DNA of 7,387 nucleotides from Succinivibrio sp. (GCA_017959135.1 JAGDBH010000342.1:1-7387); one strand, 5' to 3'; shown: positions 1 through 6,713, counted from the stretch's first letter. The notes: a model not told the origin generated them from the sequence alone. Numbers and translations are program-made.

Positions 1-54
1 ATAAAGAAGACTTAATATTTAACCGAAGCTTTTCAATTCAAACAGGATATAAAT

Positions 55-531
55 ATGAAAAATCAAACAAAACTATTCTCTAATATCCTTAACAAATTAA
101 AATCTAAACATAATTATGATGATTTCCAGCCACAGAAAGTAATCGAGAAAATCAACGGCAAGAAAGACCTTTTCATTGTTCCTGTAGATGAGGAATTCGA
201 TCCCGAACTTAAGATTAAGAAAGATGTTGTAGGAATTCTTGATACAAACAGAGATGAAATTCTTACAAAGCTGATTAAATACTGGGATGACACCAAGGAT
301 AAGGCAGAACTCTTCAAATGGAAAATCGACTTTCCTTTAAATTCCCTGATCGGTGTGAAGTTCTCTGATTCTATTTCAGAGTCTAAATTTCAGTTTAAGT
401 CTGAAGAGCTGGTAAATGATACAGCAACAACCTGGTTCAAGGCCAAACTTAATATTATTGATACCAATATGCAGGTTAAGGTTTCAGCAAAGCCATCAGT
501 TAATGAACTTGTATTAGAGGCAGCGGTTTAA
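55..531 (+). CDS. Hypothetical protein, 158 aa
   Basis: I do not recognise this protein and assign no function. The start is supported by an AGGA Shine-Dalgarno at 44-47, seven bases before the ATG. The product is highly charged, with a Lys-rich amphipathic N-terminus (residues 1-35) and a mixed acidic/basic middle. The C-terminal third alternates polar and hydrophobic residues in a way that suggests beta strands. There is no signal peptide, membrane helix or cysteine, so a soluble cytoplasmic protein is likely. Codon use (AAA/AAG, GAT, AGA, ATT) matches the AT-rich neighbours, giving no sign of recent transfer. A stop codon at 13-15 upstream could be the end of a preceding gene, so this may be the last gene of an operon entering from the left. 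It ends 47 bases before a bidirectional terminator. Confidence 0.75.
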   Translation: MKNQTKLFSNILNKLKSKHNYDDFQPQKVIEKINGKKDLFIVPVDEEFDPELKIKKDVVGILDTNRDEILTKLIKYWDDTKDKAELFKWKIDFPLNSLIGVKFSDSISESKFQFKSEELVNDTATTWFKAKLNIIDTNMQVKVSAKPSVNELVLEAAV

Positions 532-577
532 AGGAAAAGATTACTTATCCAAAGATTTAATTAAGGTGACATTTAGC

Positions 578-610
578 AAAAAGGCCTTCTCATGGAGAAA
601 GCCTTTTTTT
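578..610. terminator. Bidirectional intrinsic terminator between convergent genes
   Basis: AAAAAGGC at 578-585 pairs with GCCTTTTT at 601-608, and TTCTC at 587-591 pairs with GAGAA at 595-599. There is one C/A mismatch and a three-base loop. A T run (604-610) follows on the plus strand. The A run at 578-582 gives a U run on the minus strand. It therefore fits as the end of both the 158-aa gene and the opposing GGGtGRT operon. Confidence 0.85.
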
Positions 611-634
611 TACTTATTCAGATAAGGTTTTAAA

Positions 635-1636
635 TTACTTGTTTAAAGCCTGTGAAACCTGAACAGCGATAGCTACAGTTGCACCTACCATTGGGTTGTT
701 ACCCATGCCTAGGAAGCCCATCATCTCAACGTGAGCTGGAACTGATGAAGAACCTGCGAACTGAGCATCTGAATGCATACGACCCATGGTGTCGGTCATA
801 CCGTATGAAGCAGGACCTGCAGCCATGTTATCTGGGTGTAGAGTACGTCCGGTACCACCACCTGAAGCAACAGAGAAGTACTTCTTACCCTGCTCGATGC
901 ACTCTTTCTTATAGGTACCAGCTACTGGGTGCTGGAAACGGGTTGGGTTGGTTGAGTTACCGGTAATAGAAACGTCAACACCCTCGTGGTGCATAATTGC
1001 AACACCTTCACGAACATCGTCAGCACCGAAGCAACGTACGTTAGCACGCTCAGTATCTGAGTAAGCCTTGGTGTTAACAATCTTCAGCTCTGAAGTGTAG
1101 TAATCGAACTGAGTCTGAACATAGGTAAAGCCGTTGATACGTGAAATGATCTGAGCAGCATCCTTACCTAAACCGTTCAGGATAACGCGTAGAGGCTCTT
1201 TACGTGCCTTGTTAGCGTTACGAACGATACCGATAGCGCCTTCAGCAGCAGCAAATGACTCGTGACCAGCTAGGAAGCAGAAGCACTTGGTCTCGTCACG
1301 TAGAAGCATAGCGCCTAGATTACCGTGACCTAAACCAACCTTACGATCCTCAGCAACAGAACCAGGAATACAGAAAGCCTGTAGACCGATACCGATTGCC
1401 TCAGCAGCATCAGCAGCAACCTTGCAGCCCTTCTTGATAGCGATAGCTGCACCAACGGTATATGCCCAGCTTGCGTTTTCGAAAGCAATACCCTGAATAT
1501 CCTTAACAGTCTGATATGGGTCTAAACCATACTGAGCGCAGATTTCCTTACACTCTTCAACAGACTTAATACCATACTGAGCTAAAACACCATTGATTTT
1601 ATCAATACGACGCTCATAACTTTCAAATAATGCCAT
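635..1636 (-). CDS. GGGtGRT-family protein
   Basis: This 333-aa protein belongs to the family named after its GGGTGRT signature, seen here at residues 259-265 within SVASGGGTGRTLHPDN. Its biochemical role is not established to my knowledge. Its constant partner is a NifU-like protein, which suggests a role in Fe-S cluster or metal-cofactor handling (inference). Visible features are Gly-rich segments (GLGHGNLGAM at 101-110, GFLGMGNNPMVGAT near the C-terminus), a CFC pair at 118-120, and further cysteines at 29, 33, 71, 89, 202 and 246. No signal peptide is evident. The start has a GAGG Shine-Dalgarno nine bases upstream. The stop of the NifU-like gene is only 14 bases upstream, so the two are co-transcribed and translationally close. 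Arginine codons inspected are almost all CGT, unlike the AGA-rich neighbours, indicating high expression. The family call is secure; the function is not. Confidence 0.9.
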   Translation of the reverse strand: MALFESYERRIDKINGVLAQYGIKSVEECKEICAQYGLDPYQTVKDIQGIAFENASWAYTVGAAIAIKKGCKVAADAAEAIGIGLQAFCIPGSVAEDRKVGLGHGNLGAMLLRDETKCFCFLAGHESFAAAEGAIGIVRNANKARKEPLRVILNGLGKDAAQIISRINGFTYVQTQFDYYTSELKIVNTKAYSDTERANVRCFGADDVREGVAIMHHEGVDVSITGNSTNPTRFQHPVAGTYKKECIEQGKKYFSVASGGGTGRTLHPDNMAAGPASYGMTDTMGRMHSDAQFAGSSSVPAHVEMMGFLGMGNNPMVGATVAIAVQVSQALNK

Positions 1637-1650
1637 CTTTTAGTACCTCG

Positions 1651-2349
1651 TTACTCGTGTCTTGGGTCAATATACTTAGCGGCATTATCCCACTGGCCGT
1701 AGTGACCGCGGATCTTGTCTAAACACTCTTTGCCAGATAACTCTGGGTGAGCCTTTAACAGATCCATTAACTTGCCAAGATTTACGAACTCGTAACCAAC
1801 AATCTCGTTGTCCTTGTTTAAAGCTACGCGAGTTACATAACCCTCAGCCATTTCTAGATAACGTGGACCCTTTTCCTTGGTTGCGAACATGGTACCAACC
1901 TGACTACGTAGGTTCTTACCTAAGTCTTCAAGAGAAGCACCGATTGGAAGACCACCCTCAGAGAATGCAGTCTGAGTACGGCCGTAAACGATCTGTAGGA
2001 ATAGCTCGCGGTATGCAGTGTTGATTGCGTCGCAAACTAAGTCAGTGTTTAAGCCTTCAAGTAGGGACTTACCGATAAGAATTTCTGAAGCCATAGCTGC
2101 AGAATGAGTCATACCAGAGCAGCCGATGGTCTCAACTAGAGCTTCCTGAATGATGCCGTCTTTAACGTTTAAGGTCATCTTGCAAGCGCCCTGCTGAGGA
2201 GCACACCAACCCACACCGTGAGTTAAACCGCTGATATCTTTGATTTCTTTAGCCTGAACCCACTTACCCTCTTCAGGAATAGGAGCAGGACCATGGTATG
2301 CACCCTTGGTTACAGGGCACATATTCTCTACTTCTTTAGAATAGATCAT
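1651..2349 (-). CDS. NifU-like iron-sulfur cluster scaffold protein
   Basis: This 232-aa protein has a NifU_N/IscU-like domain over roughly residues 35-125 and a C-terminal extension of about 100 residues specific to the GGGtGRT-linked subfamily. The three ligand cysteines of IscU correspond by eye to C56 (GAC), C77 (IGCSGM) and C106 (LVC). The residues after C56 are Lys-Met, not the Gly-Asp of the classical ACGD motif, so the conserved Asp is absent. Extra cysteines are C11, C49 and C209; C49 and C56 form a CX6C pair. I chose the start at MIYSKEVENMCPV because, from memory, homologues begin with a similar sequence. A TTAGG-type Shine-Dalgarno lies about eight bases upstream. An alternative ATG at codon 10 is possible. 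It is the first gene of the operon with the GGGtGRT gene. No iscS or sufS cysteine desulfurase lies nearby. Confidence 0.9.
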   Translation of the reverse strand: MIYSKEVENMCPVTKGAYHGPAPIPEEGKWVQAKEIKDISGLTHGVGWCAPQQGACKMTLNVKDGIIQEALVETIGCSGMTHSAAMASEILIGKSLLEGLNTDLVCDAINTAYRELFLQIVYGRTQTAFSEGGLPIGASLEDLGKNLRSQVGTMFATKEKGPRYLEMAEGYVTRVALNKDNEIVGYEFVNLGKLMDLLKAHPELSGKECLDKIRGHYGQWDNAAKYIDPRHE

Positions 2350-2363
2350 TGGTGGTACCTAAT

Positions 2364-2377
2364 TTGAATGTGTTCAA
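2364..2377. promoter_or_regulatory. TTGAA-N4-TTCAA dyad, FNR-like
   Basis: A perfect inverted repeat, TTGAATGTGTTCAA, lies 15 bp upstream of the NifU-like start codon. It matches the FNR box (TTGAT-N4-ATCAA) at eight of ten defined positions. It lies downstream of the predicted promoter, so if real it would act as an operator or block, not as an activator site. It could equally be chance in AT-rich DNA. Confidence 0.25.
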
Positions 2378-2397
2378 TAAATGTTATTTTCACGTTG

Positions 2398-2475
2398 TAG
2401 AACATCTGATTATTTATATAGTTCTCTGCTTTTTAACTGATTTTTTTAAATCCGTTTCCAAAGCAAAATGTTCTA
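2398..2475 (-). repeat. 8-bp inverted repeat flanking 62 bp in the NifU-like leader
   Basis: TAGAACAT at 2398-2405 and ATGTTCTA at 2468-2475 are exact reverse complements. In the minus-strand transcript they would sit at the extreme 5' end and about 70 nt downstream, able to close a long stem around a small GATTT/AAATC hairpin (2439-2452). Alternatively they are two protein-binding half-sites. The repeat is directly visible; a role is inference. Confidence 0.4.
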
Positions 2476-2485
2476 AAACACAAAG

Positions 2486-2515
2486 ATTATAATACACACC
2501 GCTTCAAATTTCCAA
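2486..2515 (-). promoter_or_regulatory. Probable sigma70 promoter of the NifU-like/GGGtGRT operon
   Basis: On the minus strand a consensus TATAAT (2486-2491) is preceded by TTGGAA (2510-2515) with an 18-bp spacer. Transcription would start near 2479 and give a leader of about 130 nt. The same bases overlap a plus-strand TATAAT (2488-2493), but that one has no recognisable -35. Confidence 0.45.
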
Positions 2516-2780
2516 AAACTTAAGCTTAAAATTCTATTTTCTTGGTATTGATTCCAGAATTTTAGACTTATAAACAGTCATCCAAAATCAGAAATTCATT
2601 TTTTCAATTTGCACTTAAATGATCCATAAAAATAAAACTGTGATCGAATCTTGCACTTCCTCATTTTTTATTGTAAAAATTCTTATCGGACAAATTTTCG
2701 ATAGAAAAAATAAAACAGATTTGATTAAAAAGCTGTTTACAAACGATGAGTTAATTTTTAAGCATTTAAAGGAAATTATT

Positions 2781-4022
2781 ATGCTAGAGAGTGAAAATCC
2801 AAAAGGACCGCTGTTCTTTATGGTTCTTTCAAGAACACCATTTATTCTTCAGATTGTCTGCGGTCTGATTCTAGGTATATTAGCAGCTTATGTTTATCCG
2901 GATGACACCACTATTATTCCAACCTTCGGTGTTATCTTCGTTAAGGCTCTAAAAGCAGTTGCACCTATTCTGATTTTCGTTCTCGTATCTGCAGCTATTG
3001 CAAAACACAAATCCGGCATGCAGACCAACCTCAAGCCAATCATTGCACTTTATTTCGTAGGCATGATTCTTTCTGGCGGTCTGGCTCTTGTAATGAGCTA
3101 CATGTACCCAAGCACCTTCAGCGAGCTTGCAACCAACGCTAATGTTTCAGCTCCACAGGGCATCAAGGAAGTTTTAGTAAACTTCGTAACCCAGGCTGTT
3201 GAAAATCCAGTTTCAGCATTCATCAACGGTAACTTCGTTGCAATCCTTCTATGGTCAATTGCTCTTGGCATGATGTTCAGATACTCACACGACAATACAA
3301 AGAGAGTATTAGATGATCTTGCAATTGCTGTATCAGGTGTTATCCGTATGGTTATCCGCTGTGCTCCATTAGGTGTATTCGGTCTTGTATACTCTTCATG
3401 TACACAGGAAGGCGGCTTTGCAAATCTTCTGAACTACGTGCATGTAGTAGTTGTGCTGGTTGTAACCATGCTGATTATTGCTCTGATTATCAACCCTATT
3501 CTGGTATTCCTGACCACTCACAAGAATCCATATCCACTTGTATTAAAGTGTCTTGCAAAATCAGGTACCACTGCATTCTTCACCAGATCATCAGCTGCTA
3601 ACCTACCAGTTAACCTGGCTTTATGTGAGGAATTAGGTCTTAACAAGTCAACCTACACCATCTCAATTCCACTAGGCTGCACCATTAATATGTCAGGTGC
3701 CGGTGTTACCATCGTTATTATGACCATGGCAGCTGCAAATACCCTAGGTATTCATGTTGACTTTGCTTCAGCCTTCCTGATGTGTATTGCCTCTGTTCTG
3801 TGTGCATGTGGTTCTTCAGGTGTAGCAGGCGGTTCTCTAATGCTGATTCCTCTGGCATGTTCAATCTTTGGTATTCCAAATGACATCGCAATGCAGGTTA
3901 TCGGTATCGGTTTCATCATCGGTGTAGTTCAGGACTCATGTGAGACTGCTCTGAACAGCTCAACCGACGTTATCTTCACTGCTGCAGCATGTGAAAGAGC
4001 TGAAAGAATTGAAAACAACTAA
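2781..4022 (+). CDS. sstT: Serine/threonine:Na+ symporter SstT
   Basis: This inner-membrane symporter of the dicarboxylate/amino acid:cation symporter family imports serine and threonine with Na+. I set the start at the ATG preceded by AAAGGA with seven-base spacing. It gives 413 aa, close to the 414 aa of E. coli SstT, and removes a non-conserved Lys/Ile-rich extension of 54 residues. Family hallmarks are intact: the serine-rich re-entrant loop HP1 (FFTRSSAANLPVN, 266-278), the TM7 motif NMSGA (303-307, NMDGT in glutamate transporters), HP2 (CGSSGVAGGS, 343-352) and TM8 QDSCETALNSSTD (384-396), which binds the substrate amino group. VKALKAVAPILIFVLV near residue 60 also matches E. coli closely. 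It is monocistronic, followed by its own terminator and divergent from the Fe-S-related operon. No aminotransferase or dehydratase partner is adjacent. Confidence 0.96.
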   Translation: MLESENPKGPLFFMVLSRTPFILQIVCGLILGILAAYVYPDDTTIIPTFGVIFVKALKAVAPILIFVLVSAAIAKHKSGMQTNLKPIIALYFVGMILSGGLALVMSYMYPSTFSELATNANVSAPQGIKEVLVNFVTQAVENPVSAFINGNFVAILLWSIALGMMFRYSHDNTKRVLDDLAIAVSGVIRMVIRCAPLGVFGLVYSSCTQEGGFANLLNYVHVVVVLVVTMLIIALIINPILVFLTTHKNPYPLVLKCLAKSGTTAFFTRSSAANLPVNLALCEELGLNKSTYTISIPLGCTINMSGAGVTIVIMTMAAANTLGIHVDFASAFLMCIASVLCACGSSGVAGGSLMLIPLACSIFGIPNDIAMQVIGIGFIIGVVQDSCETALNSSTDVIFTAAACERAERIENN

Positions 4023-4050
4023 TTCATAATATTTAATTCTGAAAATTTAG

Positions 4051-4097
4051 GGCCTCTAAATCGCTGATAAATACAGCGTTTTAGAGGCCTTACTTAT
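4051..4097 (+). terminator. Intrinsic terminator of sstT
   Basis: GGCCTCTAAA at 4051-4060 pairs perfectly with TTTAGAGGCC at 4080-4089. An inner stem CGCTG (4062-4066) with CAGCG (4074-4078) extends it after a single T/T mismatch. A moderately T-rich tail (TTACTTATT) follows. Confidence 0.75.
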
Positions 4098-4181
4098 TCC
4101 CAAACCGCATTAAAACTAGCTTCTTAATAGGAAATATTTTTATCTAGGTCACAATTTACAACAAAAAATCGCTTCAATTCC

Positions 4182-4209
4182 TTGCTACCACTGAGTTTTG
4201 ATGTATATT
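4182..4209 (+). promoter_or_regulatory. Promoter of the HU gene
   Basis: TTGCTA (4182-4187) and TATATT (4204-4209) are separated by 16 bp, placing the transcription start near 4216 and giving a leader of about 30 nt. It lies between the sstT terminator and the HU gene, so HU is transcribed independently. Confidence 0.6.
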
Positions 4210-4247
4210 CAGTTTAAAACAACAAACAACCACAAAGGAAATATACT

Positions 4248-4529
4248 ATGAATAAAACTCAGCTTGTTGATGCTATTGCAAAGACTAGTGGTCTAACTAA
4301 GGTTGATTCAAAGAAGGCTGTTGAGGCTTTCCTAGAGTCTGTAGAGGCAGCATTAGTAAAGGGTGACACCGTTCAGCTAATCGGCTTTGGTACTTTCAAG
4401 GTATCAAAGAGAGCAGCTCGTCAGGGTCGTAATCCAAGAACTGGTGAAGTTATCAAGATTGCAGCTACCAAGGTACCTGCATTCTCAGCTGGTTCTGCAT
4501 TAAAAGACGCAGTTAACAAGAGAAAGTAA
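4248..4529 (+). CDS. hup: DNA-binding protein HU
   Basis: This 93-aa histone-like nucleoid protein, about the usual 90 aa, acts as a dimer that bends and compacts DNA with little sequence preference. The family pattern is complete: the helix-turn-helix body from MNKTQLVDAIA, the VQLIGFGTF strand (42-50), and the DNA-binding arm signature GRNPRTG (60-66) with Pro63 as the residue that intercalates in the minor groove. It ends in ALKDAVNKRK, with a short basic tail beyond the E. coli end. Sequence features are mixed between HupA and HupB, and only one copy is visible, so I do not choose between those names. The start follows AAAGGA at 4234-4239. IHF is less likely because the arm and N-terminus are HU-type. 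The gene is a single transcription unit with its own promoter and terminator, as expected for an abundant protein. Confidence 0.96.
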   Translation: MNKTQLVDAIAKTSGLTKVDSKKAVEAFLESVEAALVKGDTVQLIGFGTFKVSKRAARQGRNPRTGEVIKIAATKVPAFSAGSALKDAVNKRK

Positions 4530-4549
4530 TTTTTCATCGTAAATTCTTC

Positions 4550-4586
4550 AAAGCCAGAATTGAAAAATTCTGGCTTTGTTGTTTCT
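4550..4586 (+). terminator. Intrinsic terminator of the HU gene
   Basis: A perfect 12-bp stem, AAAGCCAGAATT (4550-4561) with AATTCTGGCTTT (4566-4577), closes a GAAA tetraloop. A T-rich tail (GTTGTTTCT) follows. It begins 20 bases after the HU stop codon. Confidence 0.9.
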
Positions 4587-4629
4587 GAGTTTATGATTAC
4601 AGAATTCTTCAAGAAAAAAAGGCTATAAA

Positions 4630-4651
4630 TGTGACTCAAATCATGTATAAT
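4630..4651 (+). promoter_or_regulatory. Putative udk-nupC promoter with CRP-like site
   Basis: A consensus TATAAT sits at 4646-4651, 117 bases before udk and after the HU terminator, with no good -35 at the right distance. Overlapping its upstream side is TGTGA-N6-TCATG (4630-4645), eight of ten matches to the CRP consensus halves. Centred near -20, a CRP site there would repress, not activate. The -10 is moderately convincing; the CRP reading is speculative. Confidence 0.35.
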
Positions 4652-4768
4652 AGCAGCCGTTTGTGTACAGATCTTTAAAAAACGTACTGAAATACCTAAT
4701 AACTTTATAAAAAACCGCAATTTACGTTAGATTGCCAGATCTATAGATAAGTTGAAGAGAGTAAGATA

Positions 4769-5389
4769 GTGAAAACAGTATTTATTGGAATAGCAGGCGG
4801 AACCGGTTCAGGCAAGTCAACTTTTACAAAGAGACTTAAAGAATATTTTGGGGACAATCTGACCGTCATCTACCATGATAATTACTACAGACGACGTGAT
4901 GATATTGACTTTGAACACAGAAAGCTAATCAACTATGATCACCCTGATTCACTAGAAACTTCCCTTCTGATTGAACACATCAAACAGCTTAAAAACGGAC
5001 ACGAAGTTGAAGGTCCACTATACGATTTCGCACAACACAACAGATCAGATAAAACCGTTCTCATCAAACCATGTAAAGTCATCATCGTTGAAGGCATTCT
5101 GGTTCTTCACGAAACTCTGCTAAGTGATCTTTTTGATTACAAGATCTACCTTGATGCAGATGCAGACGAAAGAATTCTAAGACGAGCAGCTAGAGATATC
5201 AAAATGAGAGGCAGAGAGCTTCCTGATATCATCGCTCAGTACCTGTCCACTGTTAAACCAATGCACAACCTGTTTGTTGAACCAACAAAATCAGTTGCAG
5301 ATATTATTATCAACAGTGCACTGAACGAGGCTGCTTTTGACATCGTCAAAACTAAAATCGAAAGCATTATAGTTTCAAATCAAGATTAA
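4769..5389 (+). CDS. udk: Uridine kinase
   Basis: Uridine kinase phosphorylates uridine and cytidine to UMP and CMP with ATP or GTP, the first step of pyrimidine salvage in the cytoplasm. The 206-aa product is near the family's usual 205-215. The Walker A loop GGTGSGKST is at 10-18. The nucleoside-binding segment HDNYY is at 36-40, and the family signature NYDHPDS is at 55-61. The core strand VIIVEGIL (104-111) carries the conserved Glu109. The Arg-rich lid RRAARDIKMRGR spans 138-149. The C-terminal part that usually reads with paired glycines is INSALNEAAFDIV here, a mild divergence. Translation starts at GTG, with AAGAGAG at 4755-4761 and seven-base spacing; no better ATG exists upstream. 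nupC follows after 30 nt with no terminator between, so the two are very likely co-transcribed. Confidence 0.96.
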   Translation: MKTVFIGIAGGTGSGKSTFTKRLKEYFGDNLTVIYHDNYYRRRDDIDFEHRKLINYDHPDSLETSLLIEHIKQLKNGHEVEGPLYDFAQHNRSDKTVLIKPCKVIIVEGILVLHETLLSDLFDYKIYLDADADERILRRAARDIKMRGRELPDIIAQYLSTVKPMHNLFVEPTKSVADIIINSALNEAAFDIVKTKIESIIVSNQD

Positions 5390-5419
5390 TTTTATCCTCA
5401 CCGAAAATAAGGTATATAT

Positions 5420-6622
5420 ATGTCTGCAATACTTAACCTTATAGGTATGGCTCTTATTCTGGGAGTTATGTTCCTATTTTCAAACGGCAAAAAGCAAATC
5501 AAATGGATGATGATTATAAAGGCACTGATTGCCCAGTTCGTACTCTGCCTAATCTTTATCAAGCTTCCTACAGGTATCTGGATTATTGAGAAGATTTCAG
5601 ATGCATTTCTTCTTGTACTAGGATATGGAAGATACGGTCTTGCCTTCGTATTCGGACCTTTAATCGATATTGAAAAGTCTGGTTTCATCTTCCTCTTCCA
5701 GGTTCTCACCAACCTTATTTTCTTCGGTGCTCTTGTAAACGTTCTTTCTTATCTTGGAATTCTCGGCTTCGTTATTAAAGTAATCGGCTCTGCTGTGGGT
5801 AAGCTAATCGGTACCACCCGTGTTGAAAGCTTCATCTCAGTTGCCAATATGTTCCTTGGTCAGACCGAATCACCACTTCTGATTTCCAAGTACCTGAGCA
5901 ACATGACCAAGAGTGAAATCTTCGTTGTAGTAGTTGCCGGTATGGGAAGTATGTCTGTATCCATTCTTGGCGGATACAACGCATTAGGTATTCCTATGCA
6001 GTTCCTAATCCTTGCATGTACTCTGATTCCTTTTGGCTCAATCATCATGTCAAAGATCCTTTATCCAGAACAGGAAGAGGTTGCAATTACATCAAAGCTT
6101 GAGATTGACAGAAAGCAGGCTGGCTGTAATGTAATTGATGCCCTGGGAAATGGAGCAATGGATGGTATTAAGATTGTTTCTGCTATTGCAGCATCTTTAG
6201 TTGCTATTGTGGCAATGGTTTCACTGGTTAACGGCTGCCTGTCACCTACCGGTCTTACCATTGAGAGAATCTTCGGATGGATCTTCTACCCTGTTTCTTA
6301 CTTCATGGGCTTAAGTGGAGAGTATACTGATTTTGGTGCACAGCTTTTAGGTTCAAAGCTTGTTTTAAATGAGTTTGTAGCCTTCTCTGAGTTAGCTCCA
6401 GCCTTACAGAGCATGGACTACAGAACACAGGCTGTTCTATGTATTGCTATCTCAGGCTTCTCAAACATTGGAAGTATGGCTGTATGTGTTGCCTCTATCG
6501 GCTCATTATTCCCTCCAAAGAAGCAGGTTCTTGCTCAGATTATTGTAAGAGCATTATTAGGCGCATTTGCACTGAATCTGTTTAACGCATTCATGGTAGG
6601 CTTAGTTCTTTCATTCGGCTAA
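5420..6622 (+). CDS. nupC: NupC-type concentrative nucleoside transporter
   Basis: This inner-membrane concentrative nucleoside transporter (CNT family) imports nucleosides using an H+ or Na+ gradient. NupC members favour pyrimidine nucleosides and adenosine. The 400-aa length equals that of E. coli NupC. Key motifs are present: FLGQTESPLLI (146-155) with the Gln-Thr-Glu that contacts the base and ribose, GSKLVLNEFVAF (311-322) with Asn-Glu that binds ribose, and SGFSNIGSMA (345-354), the GFxNxxS substrate motif. Hydrophobic segments occur throughout, including residues 4-20, 31-48, 87-110 and 164-186. The start has a TAAGG Shine-Dalgarno at 5408-5412 with seven-base spacing. Coming 30 nt after udk, it completes an uptake-then-phosphorylate unit that traps imported uridine and cytidine as nucleotides. 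The coupling ion cannot be decided from sequence by eye. Confidence 0.95.
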   Translation: MSAILNLIGMALILGVMFLFSNGKKQIKWMMIIKALIAQFVLCLIFIKLPTGIWIIEKISDAFLLVLGYGRYGLAFVFGPLIDIEKSGFIFLFQVLTNLIFFGALVNVLSYLGILGFVIKVIGSAVGKLIGTTRVESFISVANMFLGQTESPLLISKYLSNMTKSEIFVVVVAGMGSMSVSILGGYNALGIPMQFLILACTLIPFGSIIMSKILYPEQEEVAITSKLEIDRKQAGCNVIDALGNGAMDGIKIVSAIAASLVAIVAMVSLVNGCLSPTGLTIERIFGWIFYPVSYFMGLSGEYTDFGAQLLGSKLVLNEFVAFSELAPALQSMDYRTQAVLCIAISGFSNIGSMAVCVASIGSLFPPKKQVLAQIIVRALLGAFALNLFNAFMVGLVLSFG

Positions 6623-6640
6623 CAAAAGTCTGCTTCAAGG

Positions 6641-6678
6641 AAAAGCTAATATTCACAAAAGTGGATATTAGCTTTTTT
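6641..6678 (+). terminator. Strong intrinsic terminator of udk-nupC
   Basis: A 16-bp stem (6641-6656 with 6661-6676, one G-T wobble) has an AAAA loop and a following T run (6673-6678). It separates nupC from mntP, so mntP needs its own promoter. Confidence 0.9.
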
Positions 6679-6683
6679 ATTGT

Positions 6684-6713
6684 TTGTAGCATTTGCATAA
6701 GATCTTTTATAAT
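6684..6713 (+). promoter_or_regulatory. Promoter of mntP
   Basis: A consensus TATAAT at 6708-6713 has a weak -35, TTGTAG (6684-6689), at 18 bp. Transcription would start near 6720, leaving a leader of only about 18 nt. That is too short for the yybP-ykoY manganese riboswitch that controls mntP in E. coli. The -10 lies inside an upstream in-frame extension, which supports the start at 6738. Confidence 0.5.

Larger units (their letters stand above)
2350..2780. other. AT-rich divergent intergenic region (NifU-like / sstT)
   Basis: The 431 bp between the two divergent start codons hold no convincing gene. On the minus side there is a promoter at 2486-2515, an implied leader of about 130 nt, an 8-bp inverted repeat (2398-2405 with 2468-2475), and a TTGAA-N4-TTCAA dyad at 2364-2377. 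On the plus side sstT has no strong promoter. Weak candidates are TTGCAC 2651-2656 with TAAAAA 2674-2679 (17-bp spacer) and TATAAA at 2569-2574. A 10-bp palindrome TTAAGCTTAA sits at 2520-2529. The sstT reading frame stays open upstream to 2619, but the composition is that of AT-rich non-coding DNA. Confidence 0.6.

Noticed and set aside
1..15. Possible last codons of an upstream gene ending at TAA 13-15
   Set aside because: Only four sense codons are visible, which is too little to support a feature.
679..966. Plus-strand open frame of 95 codons inside the GGGtGRT gene
   Set aside because: It is antisense to a clearly conserved gene, and its product has no recognisable family features.
2488..2493. 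Plus-strand TATAAT as the sstT promoter
   Set aside because: It has no -35 element at a suitable distance and lies almost 290 bp from the start codon. It overlaps the better minus-strand promoter.
2619..2780. 54-codon in-frame N-terminal extension of sstT
   Set aside because: It has no counterpart in SstT, lacks a good Shine-Dalgarno at 2619, and has non-coding AT-rich composition. The ATG at 2781 has a good AAAGGA and gives the family length.
4421..4720. Minus-strand 99-codon frame over the HU 3' end and terminator
   Set aside because: It is a shadow of HU that runs through the terminator hairpin, with no ribosome binding site or homology.
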